From Flavobacteriaceae bacterium (GTDB lineage: Bacteria; Bacteroidota; Bacteroidia; Flavobacteriales; Flavobacteriaceae), in assembly GCA_002746415.1 (NCBI GenBank), contig NVXD01000017.1, positions 180,375-244,374 on the forward strand: 64,000 nucleotides of DNA, given 5' to 3'. Position 1 is the stretch's first letter, and each line of letters begins with the position of its first letter. The position numbers and the translations under genes were made by a program. A model generated the notes under the pieces. It was not told the DNA's origin. It saw nothing but the letters and a program-made list of their open reading frames with translations, and searched no databases. Shown here in pieces: positions 1 to 9,631 of this stretch.

Positions 1-103
1 ATTCCAACTCAAAATCATGTGTAAGGCTAGGTCCTTTTTCTTCTTGGGTAAAACCACAATAAATAGTAAAACTTAAAATTACCGTAACAATATATTTCTT
101 CAT
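1..103 (-). CDS. Start of a secreted protein, cut by the window edge
   Basis: Only the first 34 codons are inside the window. They begin at an ATG at 103 and read as a signal peptide (MKKYIVTVILSFTIYCGFTQ, cleavage probably near the CGFTQ) followed by a short acidic stretch. It is the last visible gene of the exporter operon, after the LolA-like protein. In Bacteroidota such operons often end in an outer-membrane barrel, so that is a reasonable guess, but nothing in the visible part proves it. A hairpin lies in the gap before it, so its expression may be lower than that of the upstream genes. Confidence 0.6.
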   Translation of the reverse strand, partial: MKKYIVTVILSFTIYCGFTQEEKGPSLTHDFELE

Positions 104-124
104 GTCCTTTTTGTTAATATAAAA

Positions 125-151
125 TCGGGAGCTGTAATAATTTACTCCCGA
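125..151 (-). terminator. Hairpin between the LolA-like gene and the next gene
   Basis: TCGGGAG (125-131) and CTCCCGA (145-151) form a perfect 7-bp stem with a 13-nt loop. Read on the minus strand the stem is followed directly by TTTTATA. The T-run is short, so it may be a partial terminator or attenuator inside the operon rather than its end. Confidence 0.5.
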
Positions 152-183
152 CTTTACTTTCACCCAACAAAATTTAATTTATT

Positions 184-963
184 TTAATTTCCAGCTCTTT
201 TTAAAGAATTCTGAGAAAAATCATCCTCCGTTAATTCTTTCTCAAAATTGTAATCAGAAAATTCCAAGGTGGTTTCCTTATTACTTTGATGATTCACCAT
301 CTTCATTTGTCCAGCTCTCCAATACTTGTTTTTATATTGTTTGTACCCACTATAGTCCAATGTTTTTAATAGCGTATCTTTTCTATCATAAAACTCTGAT
401 TTCTCTATACGGTAACCCTTGTCTTTATTATAAGTAACCACTCTACGGGTATACCCAGATTTTGGATCTACTGGATCCTGCTCTACAATTAAGAAGTTAC
501 CTTCTGATTTTAAGAATTTATAGGTGTATTTTTCTACTTCTTGGGAAGAAAGATCTTCATAGGCAAATTCACTTCCCATAAAAGGGCCCGACTTATTATT
601 TGACGAGATTCTTTTAACCCGACTTATAGAAGGTAAATACAGCCACTGGTCATCACTACCAACTCTATGGGTAAAGGTTAGCGTGGAAGTACCTTTTACA
701 TCCTTAGGGGTGTTAAAAATAATTAAGGACTTATCACCATCAGTTTCCATTTCCAATGTTTTGGTACTCATTTTACGCTCACTTACCTGTCCGTTTTTAT
801 TCTTCAAAATCATTCTAAGTTCTACCGTAGAACTTCCAAAACCTGTATCTGCGGCATCAGCTGCTTTAGCTACTTCTAGACCCCTTTCTTCTGGGCTTTG
901 GGCGTAAGAAACTGATACACCCATGGTAAATACAATAAGGGTTGTTAAAATTTTATTTTTCAT
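184..963 (-). CDS. LolA-like outer membrane lipoprotein-sorting protein
   Basis: A 259-residue protein with a clear signal peptide (residues 1-21, ending SVSYA before Q22), so it is periplasmic. The mature part resembles the LolA-like family (PF17131 type) that is usually encoded beside RND/MMPL exporters: an antiparallel beta half-barrel with the family-like segment around LTFTHRVGSDDQWLYLPS and a long run of short strands. By family knowledge these proteins carry lipids or lipoproteins across the periplasm. It lies 32 bp downstream of the MMPL exporter on the same strand, so it is probably that exporter's periplasmic partner. The cargo is unknown. It is not the housekeeping LolA: the genes usually near lolA are absent. 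Confidence 0.8.
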   Translation of the reverse strand: MKNKILTTLIVFTMGVSVSYAQSPEERGLEVAKAADAADTGFGSSTVELRMILKNKNGQVSERKMSTKTLEMETDGDKSLIIFNTPKDVKGTSTLTFTHRVGSDDQWLYLPSISRVKRISSNNKSGPFMGSEFAYEDLSSQEVEKYTYKFLKSEGNFLIVEQDPVDPKSGYTRRVVTYNKDKGYRIEKSEFYDRKDTLLKTLDYSGYKQYKNKYWRAGQMKMVNHQSNKETTLEFSDYNFEKELTEDDFSQNSLKRAGN

Positions 964-995
964 TTTTCTATTATTTTAATTGTTGACTTTTTTAT

Positions 996-3359
996 TTATT
1001 CTTGTTTGATTTCATCTTTATCCTTACTAACCAATATGAGTAATGATGGCAATAGAATAAAATCGATGACCAATGCAGATACTATAATTATGGTTGTAAT
1101 TCGTGCCATATAACTATTTAATGCAAAGGATGATTGAGACAACACTATAAACCCTGCCAACAACACTACTGTTGTAACAATAAGTGCGGTACCCACAGTA
1201 GAAAAGGCATAGATGACAGCTTCTTTGGCATTATAGCCAAAATCTCTTCTTGCCCTTAAAAATTTGGACATAAAATGAACCGTGTCATCCACTATAATAC
1301 CAAGTGACATGCCAAATACAATGACCATACCCGTATTTATTTCTCCTTTGTATAAATACCAGAATCCAAAACCTACCAAAACTGGTGCAACATTGGGAAT
1401 AAGACTTAATAGTCCCAACTTAAAATTCCGAAGGGCAAACATTAAGACCAAAGAAATTAATAATAAGGCAATAATATTCCCTTTAAACATGCTATCAGCT
1501 TGCCTGAATCCTAATTTCGAAAACATTAGTGTTGGACTAACCGCAAGTGCATGCATGGGTTTTGGTGTATTGTCAATCAACCAATTTTCGGCTCTTTTAG
1601 AAAAAGCGATCATATCTGCACTTCTAATATTTCCTATCGTAACAGTTACTCTGGACTCCGATTTATCTACATTAATTTGATTGTTCAAGTCCAAACCAAA
1701 GGGCAATGACATTTCGTATAACAATAAATACTGGGCAGCATTTTCCCGTTGAGAAGCGACTTTATAATACGCCTCATCATCGCCATGCATAGAACGGTTA
1801 ACGCGACGAGATACCTCACTAAAAGCATTCACGTGTATGACCTCTGGTTGTTCATTTAACCAATCCTCAAATTTGTTTAAATGCTGTAAATAAGAAGGGC
1901 TGTTTATTCCACCACTTTCACCAGAGCCTATGGAAAACTCAAGATTATAGATTCCAGTCAAGTTTTCACTGATATAATCAGTATCTGTTCTAAACTGAAC
2001 ACTTTCATCAAAATAATCAATGAATTCATCATTGAACACATTTTTGTTGGCCAAATACGTTAGCCCACTTATAATCACCAGTGAAATTATAGTAAGTTTC
2101 ACAGGTCTATTGGCCACATATGTGCCAAATCTAACTAGGTATGGTTCTTTTGCTTTTTTCTTGTCATTAACGGCCAGTTTTTGTTTTTCCTTGACTTTGA
2201 TTGGTAGTATGGAAACCAGTGCTGGTAGTGTGGTCAAGGAAAAAAGAAATGCTGCTCCCATTCCAAAAGCTGTTATATTCCCTAAATCCCAAAATGGTGG
2301 CACATCACCAAAATTCATAGTCAAAAACCCAATTACAGTTGTAAGACTAGTAACCAGTATTGGCATAAAATTTAAACGAATACTATCTTTTAGTGCATCA
2401 TTCTTAGACATCCCTTTATTTTTCATATTCTGTAACATGGTAATGAGAACATGTATGCTATCTGCGACCGCAAGGGTTAGTATCATGGTTGAAAATACCG
2501 CAGATGGTGGCGTTAGTTTTATGCCCATAATACCAATAAATCCAACCGCTGACATAATAGAAAAAAGAATCACCACCAAAGTTGCCAAGGTGCTGAAAAA
2601 ACTTCTTGTTAATATGAGTGTCACTATAATAACAATGAGCAACATAATGCCCGTAAGTCCCATATCTCTCATGGAAGCTTCAAAAAACGCAGTATTTAAA
2701 GGCACTAATCCAGAAGTATGCACTTTAAAGTTGGGGTGTTTTGCTATAAACTCTTCAATCATGTTTCTTGTAAAGGCGGTAACTTCTGGAATTTCTTTTG
2801 CACTGTCCTTGCCAGGTAATTTCACTGTGACATTTATGGCTGTAACACTTCCCTTTTCATTTATAATCCTATTGACCAATAAAGGTTCTTTTAAAGCAAT
2901 TTGTTTTATTTCCTGTATTTCTGCACTTGTTTTTAAAGCAGATTCATAGGATAAATCATCTACATACAAATCATCTCCTTCTGCACTGGTATGCTGAAAA
3001 TTAGTAATTGCATCCACACGTGATGAATAAGGTGTATTCCAGGCCTCAGCTGTAAGCTCCTCTATTGCAACAAGATTACTTTTTGTGAATATATTGCCAT
3101 TATCAGGAGATAAAACAATAACAACGTTATCATCTTTGGTATATTTTTCCTGTAACGCATCAAAGGCTTCTAATTCTGGGTTGGACTCACTAAAAAACAC
3201 ATGATAATCACCATCAAACTCCATTTTACCCTGGGAACCCAATCCCAATGCTAAAACGGTTGTTAGTAGTAATACCACCCATTTTTTCTTGATCATAAAC
3301 TCCCCCCACTTTTGTGCGAAAGAATTCATTGCTGATTTACTTTGTTTTAATTTGTTCAT
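996..3359 (-). CDS. MMPL/RND-family exporter
   Basis: A 787-residue inner-membrane protein built as two homologous halves, each with one helix (first at about 28-46), a large periplasmic domain (about 47-230 and about 435-630) and then five helices. Transmembrane segments carry the RND-type acidic motifs ADSIHV and VDDTVHF, which in this family lie in the proton-relay helices. At under 800 residues with two-fold symmetry it fits the hydrophobe/lipid exporter (HpnN/MMPL) branch rather than the 1000-residue AcrB branch. It is co-directional with a LolA-like protein downstream and a TetR regulator upstream, with paired operator-like sites between regulator and exporter. The likely cargo is a hydrophobic molecule such as a lipid; the substrate cannot be read from the sequence. 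Confidence 0.85.
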   Translation of the reverse strand: MNKLKQSKSAMNSFAQKWGEFMIKKKWVVLLLTTVLALGLGSQGKMEFDGDYHVFFSESNPELEAFDALQEKYTKDDNVVIVLSPDNGNIFTKSNLVAIEELTAEAWNTPYSSRVDAITNFQHTSAEGDDLYVDDLSYESALKTSAEIQEIKQIALKEPLLVNRIINEKGSVTAINVTVKLPGKDSAKEIPEVTAFTRNMIEEFIAKHPNFKVHTSGLVPLNTAFFEASMRDMGLTGIMLLIVIIVTLILTRSFFSTLATLVVILFSIMSAVGFIGIMGIKLTPPSAVFSTMILTLAVADSIHVLITMLQNMKNKGMSKNDALKDSIRLNFMPILVTSLTTVIGFLTMNFGDVPPFWDLGNITAFGMGAAFLFSLTTLPALVSILPIKVKEKQKLAVNDKKKAKEPYLVRFGTYVANRPVKLTIISLVIISGLTYLANKNVFNDEFIDYFDESVQFRTDTDYISENLTGIYNLEFSIGSGESGGINSPSYLQHLNKFEDWLNEQPEVIHVNAFSEVSRRVNRSMHGDDEAYYKVASQRENAAQYLLLYEMSLPFGLDLNNQINVDKSESRVTVTIGNIRSADMIAFSKRAENWLIDNTPKPMHALAVSPTLMFSKLGFRQADSMFKGNIIALLLISLVLMFALRNFKLGLLSLIPNVAPVLVGFGFWYLYKGEINTGMVIVFGMSLGIIVDDTVHFMSKFLRARRDFGYNAKEAVIYAFSTVGTALIVTTVVLLAGFIVLSQSSFALNSYMARITTIIIVSALVIDFILLPSLLILVSKDKDEIKQE

Positions 3360-3393
3360 TTCAGTTGTTATGTTAATGGTTTTGATTTAATAA

Positions 3394-3443
3394 ATGACCA
3401 GTCAACTATAAATTTTTGTACACTATTAAACGACTGGTCAACT
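3394..3443. promoter_or_regulatory. Paired TetR-type operator candidates before the MMPL exporter
   Basis: TGACCAGTCA at 3395-3404 and CGACTGGTCA at 3431-3440 are inverted copies of the same site, and both are followed by ACT on the plus strand. Each is nearly palindromic (TGAC-NN-GTCA). A related copy, TGACCACTCG, lies at 4083-4092 in front of the TetR gene. Similar sites in front of both a TetR gene and the operon next to it suggest that the regulator binds here. This is inference from sequence alone. Confidence 0.6.
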
Positions 3444-3461
3444 TTAATATGTTTAAAAAAA

Positions 3462-4058
3462 TTATCTTGTTAGTAATAATTTGGAATATGCCAACGCATT
3501 GTCCAAAGCTTTATGATCCTGAGACATTTTTACGGTAATCATTGCGCCTTTCCATGCATCTTCAATAAAAGGTATAATATTCTCGGCAATAATAGTTGTA
3601 CTGACCTCTCCCATCTCCTGAGCCTCCTTTAATACAGCAATTAATTTGCCCCTAAACTCATTTTCATTTTTTGAAAGAACATTCCGTATTTTTTCACTAT
3701 GATTTGCCATTTCAGCAGTCACATTACATGCCATACAACCTATACAGTCAAATTCATCCTTAACAGTCTGATTCTTATACTCCAGTAAATTAAACAACCT
3801 CCTTAATGCTGATGGCTCTTCTTTATTATCCAAAATATCAGAAACCGGTGCGGTCATTATTACAAAATATCGATCAATTGCCTTTACCGCGAAATCTTCT
3901 TTAGACTCAAAGTAAAAATAAAAAGAACCTTTGGGAACTCCTGCAGCCTTTACAATATCATTCACGCTAGTTCCATTATAGCCTTTATCCCAAAGCACAT
4001 GCAACCCTTTATCCAAAAGGTAGTTTGCTTTTTCAATATGTTTTATCGTTACGACCAT
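3462..4058 (-). CDS. TetR/AcrR family transcriptional regulator
   Basis: A 198-residue protein with an N-terminal helix-turn-helix (about residues 10-55; GTSVNDIVKAAGVPKGSFYFYF is the classic TetR recognition segment) and a larger helical ligand-binding domain. Cys-Ile-Gly-Cys-Met-Ala-Cys near residue 105 resembles the TetR_C_8/YcdC-type regulators. ATG at 4056-4058 is the only good start. The gene is transcribed towards the exporter, with a gap of about 100 bp that contains operator-like sites. It probably represses both itself and the exporter operon and releases on binding a small hydrophobic ligand. Confidence 0.88.
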   Translation of the reverse strand: MVVTIKHIEKANYLLDKGLHVLWDKGYNGTSVNDIVKAAGVPKGSFYFYFESKEDFAVKAIDRYFVIMTAPVSDILDNKEEPSALRRLFNLLEYKNQTVKDEFDCIGCMACNVTAEMANHSEKIRNVLSKNENEFRGKLIAVLKEAQEMGEVSTTIIAENIIPFIEDAWKGAMITVKMSQDHKALDNALAYSKLLLTR

Positions 4059-4082
4059 TAATTTTATTAGGGTACAAATATA

Positions 4083-4100
4083 TGACCACTCGTCTAGTAA
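4083..4100. promoter_or_regulatory. Operator-like site upstream of the TetR gene
   Basis: TGACCACTCG, with a degenerate second half CTAGTAA, lies 25 bp before the TetR start codon. Its reverse complement CGAGTGGTCA differs by one base from CGACTGGTCA in front of the exporter. This fits autoregulation, but the site is less symmetrical than the exporter copies. Confidence 0.45.
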
Positions 4101-4163
4101 ATCAAACCTATTTAATAAAAATTTATGATTTAAGTTTTAAATTACTGATTAAAAGCAACTTAC

Positions 4164-5078
4164 CTACTCTCTAATTAAAGGTAAAGTGCTACATCTTAAG
4201 AGACCTTCCTGCTTGGCTATTTCCGCATAGGGTACTTCTTCTACCACAAAACCTTGCTTTCTTAACCAAGTATTGAGTCGCGTAAAGCTGCATTCAGAAA
4301 CCACCACTTTTGGAGAAATAGAAAATACATTACTATACATATTGTACATTTCCTCTTTTGTGATCTCAAAAATATTCTCAACCCCAAAATAATTTACGAG
4401 CCAATTATATTCCTCTTCAATCAAAAATCCATTCTTATGCAAAATTGCCTTGTCTTTTCCTATGGGTTGAAAGCAACAATCTAAATGCAGAGCATTTTCT
4501 TTGGCATTGGTATTGGATTTTCTCAGCTCAAATGATTTTACTTTTTTATCTGGAAATTGCTCTGTAATATAGGTTACTGCTTCTTTATTTGTTCTTGCAG
4601 TAATAATATTTGGATAATCCTCTCCTGTATATGTTCCAATAAAAATATAATCATTCCAAGGCATCACATCACCTCCTTCTATATGCACTTCTTCAGGAGG
4701 GCGCATAAACTTCTCTGGAGCTATCCTATCTAACACATGCACTATTGCCTCAAACTCTCTTTCTCTGTCCGGTAAAATATTGGCATGAAACAACTTGTCT
4801 TCAATCACAAAAGCAATATCCCTAGAAAATATCTGATTACAGTCTTCAAGAATTTCTGGTCTAAACACTTGGACATTGTACTTTTCCAGGACTGTTGCAA
4901 AGGCCTCCATTTCTTTTGTCATATCCGTTTCCGTAGGATACGTTCCTGCCAAAATATGTTCTACTGATTTGGGATCATATGCATCGGTAACTTTTGGAAC
5001 TGGACCACAGCTTGCCGCAGTACCCAAAACAACAGCTTTTAAAGTTGCTGTCTCATCCTTAACATTTAATTGAAGCAT
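4164..5078 (-). CDS. DDAH / arginine deiminase-type amidinohydrolase
   Basis: 304 residues from the ATG at 5078. This start is preferred to the upstream in-frame ATG at 5105 because a TATATTTG promoter box lies between them. The guanidino-modifying fold is recognisable from its catalytic set: Asp87 (FSRD), Glu134 and Asp137 (HIEGGD), His198 (LHLD) and the nucleophile Cys296 (LLRCSTLPLIRE at the C-terminus). Members hydrolyse arginine or N-methylarginines to citrulline. The C-terminal RCSTLPLIRE resembles arginine deiminase, while the length fits dimethylargininase, so substrate choice is open. No other arginine or citrulline genes lie nearby, and it appears to be a single-gene unit. Confidence 0.8.
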   Translation of the reverse strand: MLQLNVKDETATLKAVVLGTAASCGPVPKVTDAYDPKSVEHILAGTYPTETDMTKEMEAFATVLEKYNVQVFRPEILEDCNQIFSRDIAFVIEDKLFHANILPDREREFEAIVHVLDRIAPEKFMRPPEEVHIEGGDVMPWNDYIFIGTYTGEDYPNIITARTNKEAVTYITEQFPDKKVKSFELRKSNTNAKENALHLDCCFQPIGKDKAILHKNGFLIEEEYNWLVNYFGVENIFEITKEEMYNMYSNVFSISPKVVVSECSFTRLNTWLRKQGFVVEEVPYAEIAKQEGLLRCSTLPLIRE

Positions 5079-5092
5079 TGTTATATTTTTGA

Positions 5093-5100
5093 CAAATATA
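5093..5100 (-). promoter_or_regulatory. Bacteroidota -7 promoter box (TATATTTG)
   Basis: On the minus strand TATATTTG is a perfect match to the Bacteroidota TAnnTTTG box, 14 bp before the ATG at 5078. No TTG was found at the usual -33 distance. Its position decides the start codon of the hydrolase gene. Confidence 0.5.
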
Positions 5101-5105
5101 ACCAT

Positions 5106-5144
5106 AAAAATGCCCTTTTTACATGATACAAAAAGGGCATTTTT
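5106..5144 (-). terminator. Terminator after citrate synthase
   Basis: AAAAATGCCCTTTTT (5106-5120) and AAAAAGGGCATTTTT (5130-5144) form a perfect 15-bp inverted repeat with a 9-nt loop. The A and T flanks make it symmetrical, so it could act in both directions. It lies just past the gltA stop codon and just before the hydrolase promoter. Confidence 0.85.
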
Positions 5145-5162
5145 TATGCTTTTACTTATTTC

Positions 5163-6446
5163 CTATCTTTTATCCAATGCCACAAAAGGTCTTTTGGTTT
5201 TCCCTATATACACTTGTCTAGGACGTCCAATTGGCTCTCCATTAAGACGCATCTCTCTCCACTGGGCAATCCATCCTGGAAGTCTTCCTAAAGCAAACAT
5301 TACTGTAAACATTTCTGTAGGAATGTCTAAAGCTCTATAGATGATTCCTGAATAGAAATCAACATTGGGGTACAATTTACGCTTCACAAAGTAATCATCC
5401 TCAAGTGCTTCTTTTTCCAAGCCTTTGGCTATAGCCAGAATAGGGTCATTAATTCCTAAATCCGCTAAAACTTCATCAGCTGCTTTCTTTATAATTTTTG
5501 CTCTTGGGTCAAAGTTTTTATATACTCTATGTCCAAAGCCCATCAATCTAAAAGGGTCATTCTTATCTTTTGCCTTGGCCATATATTTTTTAGTATCGCC
5601 ACCATCTTTTTCAATAGCTTCCAACATTTCTAACACCGCCTGATTGGCACCCCCGTGAAGTGGTCCCCATAATGCAGATATTCCAGCTGAAATTGAAGCA
5701 AAAAGACCCGCGTGTGAAGAACCTACAATACGAACTGTAGAAGTAGAACAATTCTGTTCATGATCAGCATGTAAAATCAATAATTGGTCCAAAGCATCTA
5801 TGACCACTTTGTTCTTTTTATATTCCTGTCCTGGTCTTTTAAACATCATTTGATGAAAATTTTCCACATAGCCAACAGAATCATCACCATAATCCAATGG
5901 TAATCCTTTCTTCTTCCTTAATGCCCAAGCAACCAATACAGGGAATTTTGCTAGCAACCTAACTATGGCATGATACATATCTTTTTCAGAAGATACATCA
6001 ACTGTAGTAGGGTTAAAGGCAATTAAAGCACTTGTTAATGAAGATAATACACCCATTGGGTGCGCTGATTTTGGAAAACCATCCAATATCTTCTTCATTT
6101 CCTCATCTACATGAGACTCTGCTCTTATATCATTATGAAATTGCAGCAATTTTTCTTCATTTGGCAATTCACCAAAAATCAATAAATAAGCAACCTCTAA
6201 GAAATCCGCTTTCTCTGCCAAAGCTTCAATCGTAAACCCTCTATATCTTAAAATTCCTTTTTCGCCATCTAAAAACGTTATGGCGCTTTCACAAGATCCT
6301 GTATTTTTAAATCCTGGATCTATGGTGATTAAATTGGCTACCCCTCTTAACGTTTTAATATCAATAGCAAATTCATTCTCCGTACCCTTTATTACAGGAA
6401 ACTCATATTTTTTGCCTTGAAATTCTAATATAGCTTTATCTGACAT
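5163..6446 (-). CDS. gltA: Citrate synthase
   Basis: A 427-residue cytoplasmic enzyme condensing oxaloacetate and acetyl-CoA at the entry of the TCA cycle. The catalytic triad is intact: His264 (WGPLHGGAN), His306 (GFGHRVYKNFDPRA) and Asp363 (PNVDFYSG). The N-terminal extension of beta strands (about 1-50) and the overall length fit the type II, NADH-sensitive hexameric form of Gram-negative bacteria. It is a single-gene unit: glgA upstream has a 108-bp gap and a strong hairpin follows the stop. Confidence 0.96.
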   Translation of the reverse strand: MSDKAILEFQGKKYEFPVIKGTENEFAIDIKTLRGVANLITIDPGFKNTGSCESAITFLDGEKGILRYRGFTIEALAEKADFLEVAYLLIFGELPNEEKLLQFHNDIRAESHVDEEMKKILDGFPKSAHPMGVLSSLTSALIAFNPTTVDVSSEKDMYHAIVRLLAKFPVLVAWALRKKKGLPLDYGDDSVGYVENFHQMMFKRPGQEYKKNKVVIDALDQLLILHADHEQNCSTSTVRIVGSSHAGLFASISAGISALWGPLHGGANQAVLEMLEAIEKDGGDTKKYMAKAKDKNDPFRLMGFGHRVYKNFDPRAKIIKKAADEVLADLGINDPILAIAKGLEKEALEDDYFVKRKLYPNVDFYSGIIYRALDIPTEMFTVMFALGRLPGWIAQWREMRLNGEPIGRPRQVYIGKTKRPFVALDKR

Positions 6447-6554
6447 TTGTGCTTTTTAGTGTTTTGAAAATAAGAAAGTAAATTTACAAAAAAGACATCA
6501 TCTTAACAATCTGCAATCCCACTTAATGTAAATAAATCACATGTTTTAGAATTA

Positions 6555-8096
6555 TTATGATTTTAGAACATATAATTTTTCATAGTATTCCTCTACAGAC
6601 TTTTCCCAAGTAAATTTCATTTTCTTGGCGTTCGTCTTAATTCTTTTCCATTTAGGCTTGTCATTGATATAAACATCCAATGCCTCATCAAAAGAGATGA
6701 GCATGTTTTTCATTTTCTGGTCAAAAGTTTTTCCATCAAAACTAAATCCAGTTTTCATATGTACCACTGTATCCTTTAATCCTCCAGTGTGGTGTACTAA
6801 ACAGGGATTGCCATTTCTCATAGATAGCATTTGACTTATACCGCAAGGTTCAAACTGACTTGGCATAAAGTACAAATCCGATTCCAGGTAAATTGAATCA
6901 ATTAAATCTTCGGATTGTCCATTTGTAAAAATGAAATTTTTATGTTTATAACTTAATTCCCTAAATACCTCTTCGTATTCTGGAGCACCAGTTCCCAAAA
7001 GCATAAAAATACCATCTACCTTTTCCAATTTTTTCAAGATTTGCACAAAAGTCTCCGGTGATCGCTTAAAAAAATAAAATTTTTGCTCTGTCAACCTTGC
7101 AACACTAGACACAATAAATTTTGGTCTGTTGTCCACCAATTCCATCACTTTTTCACCAGTATGGGCCAAAAAATCAGCTTTATATTTTTTAGATTCTTCC
7201 TGCAACCATCTAAAAAGAGCTTTTACTGTATTGCGATAAATGAACCCTGTATTGGCAGCACGTATATTCTTATAATTGCATCCATTGAGAATACCAAACA
7301 ATCTTCCCTCGTTGTCCGCAATTTTTAAGTCTTTTTCCAATCCTTCACCACCAATAAATTCAGGTGGTTTGCTAGGTAGCAATATATCCTCTTTGTATGA
7401 AGGAGAAACTGTATGTACGGCATCTGCCAATCGAATGCCAACTGCCATTAGATTAACACAATCTTGATATCTATAATCCATCAGACCCTTATAATCAATA
7501 AGAACATCTGGAAACCAATTTTTTAGGGAAGAATAGTTGTTTTCAAAAGGCCTAATACCTTGTATTGCTAAATTGTGTATGGTATAAACAAAACGAATTT
7601 TTCTTAGTGTTGTATAGGAAGCATGATATCTTCTTAAAAACAACAATAGACTGGAATGCCAATCATGCAAATGAACAACATCCAACTTTCCAAAAGCTCC
7701 ATTCTTTATTGCTTCAGCAACAGCAGTGCAAAAAATAAAATATTTTATGGCATCTGTATAAAAAGGCTCTTTTGGATCATTATGATAAATATGGGCTATA
7801 TCACCACCTTCTATTTCTGGATGATGCACAACATAGTGGTGTATGTTCTTGAATTTCTTTTTTGGAGTTACTTCGTAAAGTTCCGCTATATACGTTGTAT
7901 TTCTTAATTGAAAACTAAGCTTTTCTTTAAAGGTTCCTTTTTGGTGCAGTCGTCCATACGAAGGTACTACAACATTTGCCTTGTCTCCTTTTTCAGAGAT
8001 TTTACGAGGAACATCACGGACAACATCTCCCATGCCCCCTGCTTTACATTGTGCTATGGCATCATTTTCAGCTGATACAAAAAGGAAATTATTCAT
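6555..8096 (-). CDS. glgA: Glycogen/starch synthase (GT5)
   Basis: A 513-residue glucosyltransferase that would extend alpha-1,4-glucan from ADP-glucose (or a related nucleotide sugar). The GT5 signatures are present: an N-terminal K-x-G-G segment (KAGGMGDV, residues 18-25), the HLHDWH segment of the N-domain, a LTEQK loop and the C-terminal donor-site EPCGISQ with HHTGGLKDTV. The match to classical GlgA is good but not tight: EPCGISQMLSMRNGNPC replaces the usual EPCGLTQ-type continuation. glgB and glgC are not in this window, so it is an orphan between enolase and citrate synthase. A long gap with the eno terminator precedes it, so it is probably transcribed alone. Confidence 0.82.
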   Translation of the reverse strand: MNNFLFVSAENDAIAQCKAGGMGDVVRDVPRKISEKGDKANVVVPSYGRLHQKGTFKEKLSFQLRNTTYIAELYEVTPKKKFKNIHHYVVHHPEIEGGDIAHIYHNDPKEPFYTDAIKYFIFCTAVAEAIKNGAFGKLDVVHLHDWHSSLLLFLRRYHASYTTLRKIRFVYTIHNLAIQGIRPFENNYSSLKNWFPDVLIDYKGLMDYRYQDCVNLMAVGIRLADAVHTVSPSYKEDILLPSKPPEFIGGEGLEKDLKIADNEGRLFGILNGCNYKNIRAANTGFIYRNTVKALFRWLQEESKKYKADFLAHTGEKVMELVDNRPKFIVSSVARLTEQKFYFFKRSPETFVQILKKLEKVDGIFMLLGTGAPEYEEVFRELSYKHKNFIFTNGQSEDLIDSIYLESDLYFMPSQFEPCGISQMLSMRNGNPCLVHHTGGLKDTVVHMKTGFSFDGKTFDQKMKNMLISFDEALDVYINDKPKWKRIKTNAKKMKFTWEKSVEEYYEKLYVLKS

Positions 8097-8157
8097 TAAA
8101 ATTAAGCTAAGCGTTTATACAATATAGTCAATTTTAGTAGGCAATTATTGATAAAAC

Positions 8158-8196
8158 AAAAAAGCCTTTTCCACTACTTGCGGAAAAGGCTTTTTT
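8158..8196 (-). terminator. Terminator after enolase
   Basis: AAAAAAGCCTTTTCC (8158-8172) and GGAAAAGGCTTTTTT (8182-8196) form a perfect 15-bp stem with a 9-nt loop. It is flanked by A and T runs and lies 15 bp past the eno stop codon. Confidence 0.88.
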
Positions 8197-8211
8197 TTCA
8201 ATATTCATTTT

Positions 8212-9507
<1,296 letters not shown>

Positions 9508-9536
9508 TTATTTTTATTGTTGATTTTAATATTTTG

Positions 9537-9544
9537 CAAAGATA
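9537..9544 (-). promoter_or_regulatory. eno promoter -7 box (TATCTTTG)
   Basis: On the minus strand TATCTTTG matches TAnnTTTG perfectly and lies 35 bp before the eno ATG. No convincing TTG occurs 19-20 bp upstream, so it may depend on an activator or a degenerate -33 element. Confidence 0.55.
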
Positions 9545-9631
9545 CAAAAGCACACTGTGAATGCCTTTCTATATCGCCGTATATTCTGTTGGAAATAACT
9601 GTTTTTTAATCTAAAACGTTTAAATTGGAAC

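Noticed and set aside
2020..2949. A 309-codon open frame on the plus strand opposite the MMPL exporter
   Set aside because: It lies fully inside a well-supported gene, has no family motif and its serine/isoleucine-rich composition is what the antisense of hydrophobic helices gives.
5079..5105. Longer start for the DDAH-type hydrolase
   Set aside because: The TATATTTG promoter box lies inside this extension, and the extra nine residues do not resemble the family.
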